A stretch of DNA of 64,000 nt, from positions 62,001 to 126,000 of the forward strand of contig NZ_PGUW01000024.1 of NCBI RefSeq assembly GCF_002863565.1. Reading direction: 5' to 3'. The stretch is from Bacillus sp. V5-8f. GTDB lineage: Bacteria; Bacillota; Bacilli; Bacillales; DSM-1321. The notes beneath the pieces were generated by a model, which worked only from the letters and a program-made list of their open reading frames with translations, was not told where the DNA came from and did not search any database. This document shows, piece after piece, positions 62,797 to 64,000 of this stretch (the stretch's first letter is position 1; the number at the start of each line of letters is the position of its first letter). Both the position numbers and the translations under genes were made by a program.

Positions 62797-64000
62797 GTGT
62801 TTATCCATCTCCATGTACAAAGCGCGTATAGTTTGTTGTCAAGCACCGTTAAAATAGACGAGCTGGTGTCACAGGCAAAGGCCAATCGTTTCTCGGCAGT
62901 CGCCCTAACCGACAGGAATGTAATGTACGGTTCTATTTATTTTTATAAAGAATGCAAAAAGCAAGGCATAAAACCAATTATCGGATTACTGGCCGATGTT
63001 CTTTCCGAGCAAGAAGAGCCATATCCGCTTATTTTACTGGCAAGGAATAATGAAGGGTACCAAAATCTATTGAAGATTAGCAGTGTAATTAAAACGAAAT
63101 CGACAGCCGGGATCCCCCTAAAATGGCTAGGTCCCTATTCAAAAGGGCTTATTGCCATATCGCCGGGGGCCGCGGGAAGGATTGAAAGTTTTCTAACACA
63201 CGGGGAATTTGAGCAGGCAAAAGAAACCGCGCAATTATACGAAAGCATTTTCGGAACGAATTCTTTCTATCTTTCTATTCAGCGCATGCCTGACTCCGCA
63301 GAAAACATGGAATCTCCCATGATTCGCCTTTCTCAAGAAACAGGTATCCCCCTGGTGGCTACCAATCCTGTTTTCTACTTAAACAAGGAGGATGCGCTAG
63401 CAAGGCAAGTACTTGAAGCTGTAAAAAATGGGGAAAAATTGTCTGACTATAATCAGAACGATTCGCAAGCAGGGGAGAATTACCTGAAAACAGGCAAGGA
63501 AATGGCCGAACTATTCCGGGACTTACCTGATTTATTGGAAAATACACTGAAAATATCCCAGGAATGTGATGTTGATATACAGTTTAACCGCCCATTGCTG
63601 CCAAAGTACCCGGTGGAAAATGGCAAAACAGCCGATGAGCTGCTAAAGGAAGTTTGCTTGGGTGGGCTAAAAAAGAGATATACCAATCCATCAGCAGGAC
63701 ATTTGGAAAGATTGCAATATGAGCTGTTAGTCATCAAAAAAATGAATTTCAGTGACTATTTTCTTATTGTCTGGGATTTTATGAGATATGCACGAAAAAA
63801 AGGCATCCTGACAGGGCCGGGAAGGGGGTCAGCAGCTGGTTCCATTGTAGCGTATGTGCTGGAAATTACCGATGTCGATCCAATCGAGCATAATCTGTTA
63901 TTTGAACGGTTCCTCAATCCTGAACGCATAAGCATGCCGGATATTGATATCGATTTCCCTGACAATCGGAGGGAGGAAGTCATTTCCTACGTTGCCGCGA
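62797..64000 (+). CDS. dnaE: DNA polymerase III subunit alpha DnaE, N-terminal part
   Basis: The second replicative polymerase of low-GC Gram-positives, which extends RNA primers on the lagging strand before PolC. It runs off the right edge; 401 codons are visible. N-terminal PHP domain ([35 protein letters not shown]), then the start of the C-family palm with [10 protein letters not shown] and the catalytic aspartates in [13 protein letters not shown] start at 62797 after AGGGTGGGAG. The N-terminus resembles DnaE of B. subtilis; PolC would have an OB domain and exonuclease insert here. It is divergent from ytrH. Confidence 0.95.
   Translation, partial: MFIHLHVQSAYSLLSSTVKIDELVSQAKANRFSAVALTDRNVMYGSIYFYKECKKQGIKPIIGLLADVLSEQEEPYPLILLARNNEGYQNLLKISSVIKTKSTAGIPLKWLGPYSKGLIAISPGAAGRIESFLTHGEFEQAKETAQLYESIFGTNSFYLSIQRMPDSAENMESPMIRLSQETGIPLVATNPVFYLNKEDALARQVLEAVKNGEKLSDYNQNDSQAGENYLKTGKEMAELFRDLPDLLENTLKISQECDVDIQFNRPLLPKYPVENGKTADELLKEVCLGGLKKRYTNPSAGHLERLQYELLVIKKMNFSDYFLIVWDFMRYARKKGILTGPGRGSAAGSIVAYVLEITDVDPIEHNLLFERFLNPERISMPDIDIDFPDNRREEVISYVAA

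Overview
The window is 64 kb of low-to-mid GC Gram-positive chromosome from a spore-forming Bacillaceae (Bacillus sensu lato). The evidence is gene content and order: the backbone follows the Bacillus subtilis segment sftA - murC - ytxGHJ - aroA - ccpA - acuCBA/acsA - tyrS - rpsD - dgcP - ytsP - refZ - hisJ - ezrA - nifZ - thiI - mbcS - ytcJ - sppA - yteJ - ytfIJ - tpx - ytxK - ackA - moaB - argGH - ytkL - ytoI - ytpI - nrnA - ytrI/ytrH - dnaE. Sporulation genes (refZ, ytfIJ, ytrHI), AGGAGG-type ribosome binding sites, frequent GTG/TTG starts and hairpin-plus-T-run terminators agree with this. I see no tRNA, rRNA, CRISPR array, prophage or intact insertion sequence.

Layout. 0-7.5 kb: end of the SftA DNA translocase, a short-type nicotinate phosphoribosyltransferase, murC, a ZIP metal transporter, an M29 aminopeptidase on the minus strand, and the stress operon ytxGHJ behind a good sigma-B promoter. 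7.6-12.8 kb: a three-gene ABC importer (lipoprotein, permease, ATPase) and a 718-residue FtsA/PilM-like actin-fold protein with an unusual repeat-rich C-terminal half. 13-20 kb: central carbon control: aroA, ccpA, the acetate cluster acuCBA and divergent acsA with a cre site. 20-25.2 kb: a class A penicillin-binding protein, tyrS behind a tyrosine T-box, and rpsD with a long leader. 25.6-34.4 kb: a diguanylate cyclase, free-methionine sulfoxide reductase, refZ (sigma-H promoter), hisJ, ezrA, nifZ and thiI. 34.5-46.5 kb: mbcS, an RsbR paralog, ytcJ, rarD, sppA-yteJ (ECF-type promoter), ytfIJ, tpx, ytxK, and ackA (cre upstream). 46.5-50.9 kb: an accessory stretch with an unknown small gene, repeats, and a sugar operon matching spore-coat ytcABC. 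51-64 kb: an EcsC-family gene with moaB, argGH with ARG boxes, an M24 peptidase, ytkL, ytoI, ytpI, nrnA, the ytrHI pair with a sigma-E promoter, and the start of dnaE.

How the genes connect. CcpA is encoded here together with two probable targets, acsA (repressing cre in the first codons) and ackA (activating cre upstream of the promoter), so both directions of the acetate switch lie within 33 kb of the regulator; AcuA and AcuC control AcsA through acetylation of Lys549. NifZ supplies sulfur to the rhodanese-less ThiI next to it. Several genes act at the division and envelope layer (SftA, MurC, PBP, EzrA, RefZ, FtsA/PilM-like protein).

Nothing in the window is a clear new multi-gene system. 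The least explained items are the beta-repeat tail of the FtsA/PilM-like protein, dispersed intergenic repeats near 46.6, 52.6 and 60.2 kb, a tandem hairpin repeat at 27.6 kb, two inverted-repeat elements (47.2 and 56.2 kb), an RsbR paralog without stressosome partners, and YtxK, whose catalytic motif departs from that of DNA adenine methylases. Functional names rest on recognised motifs, lengths and remembered gene order; no database search was run.
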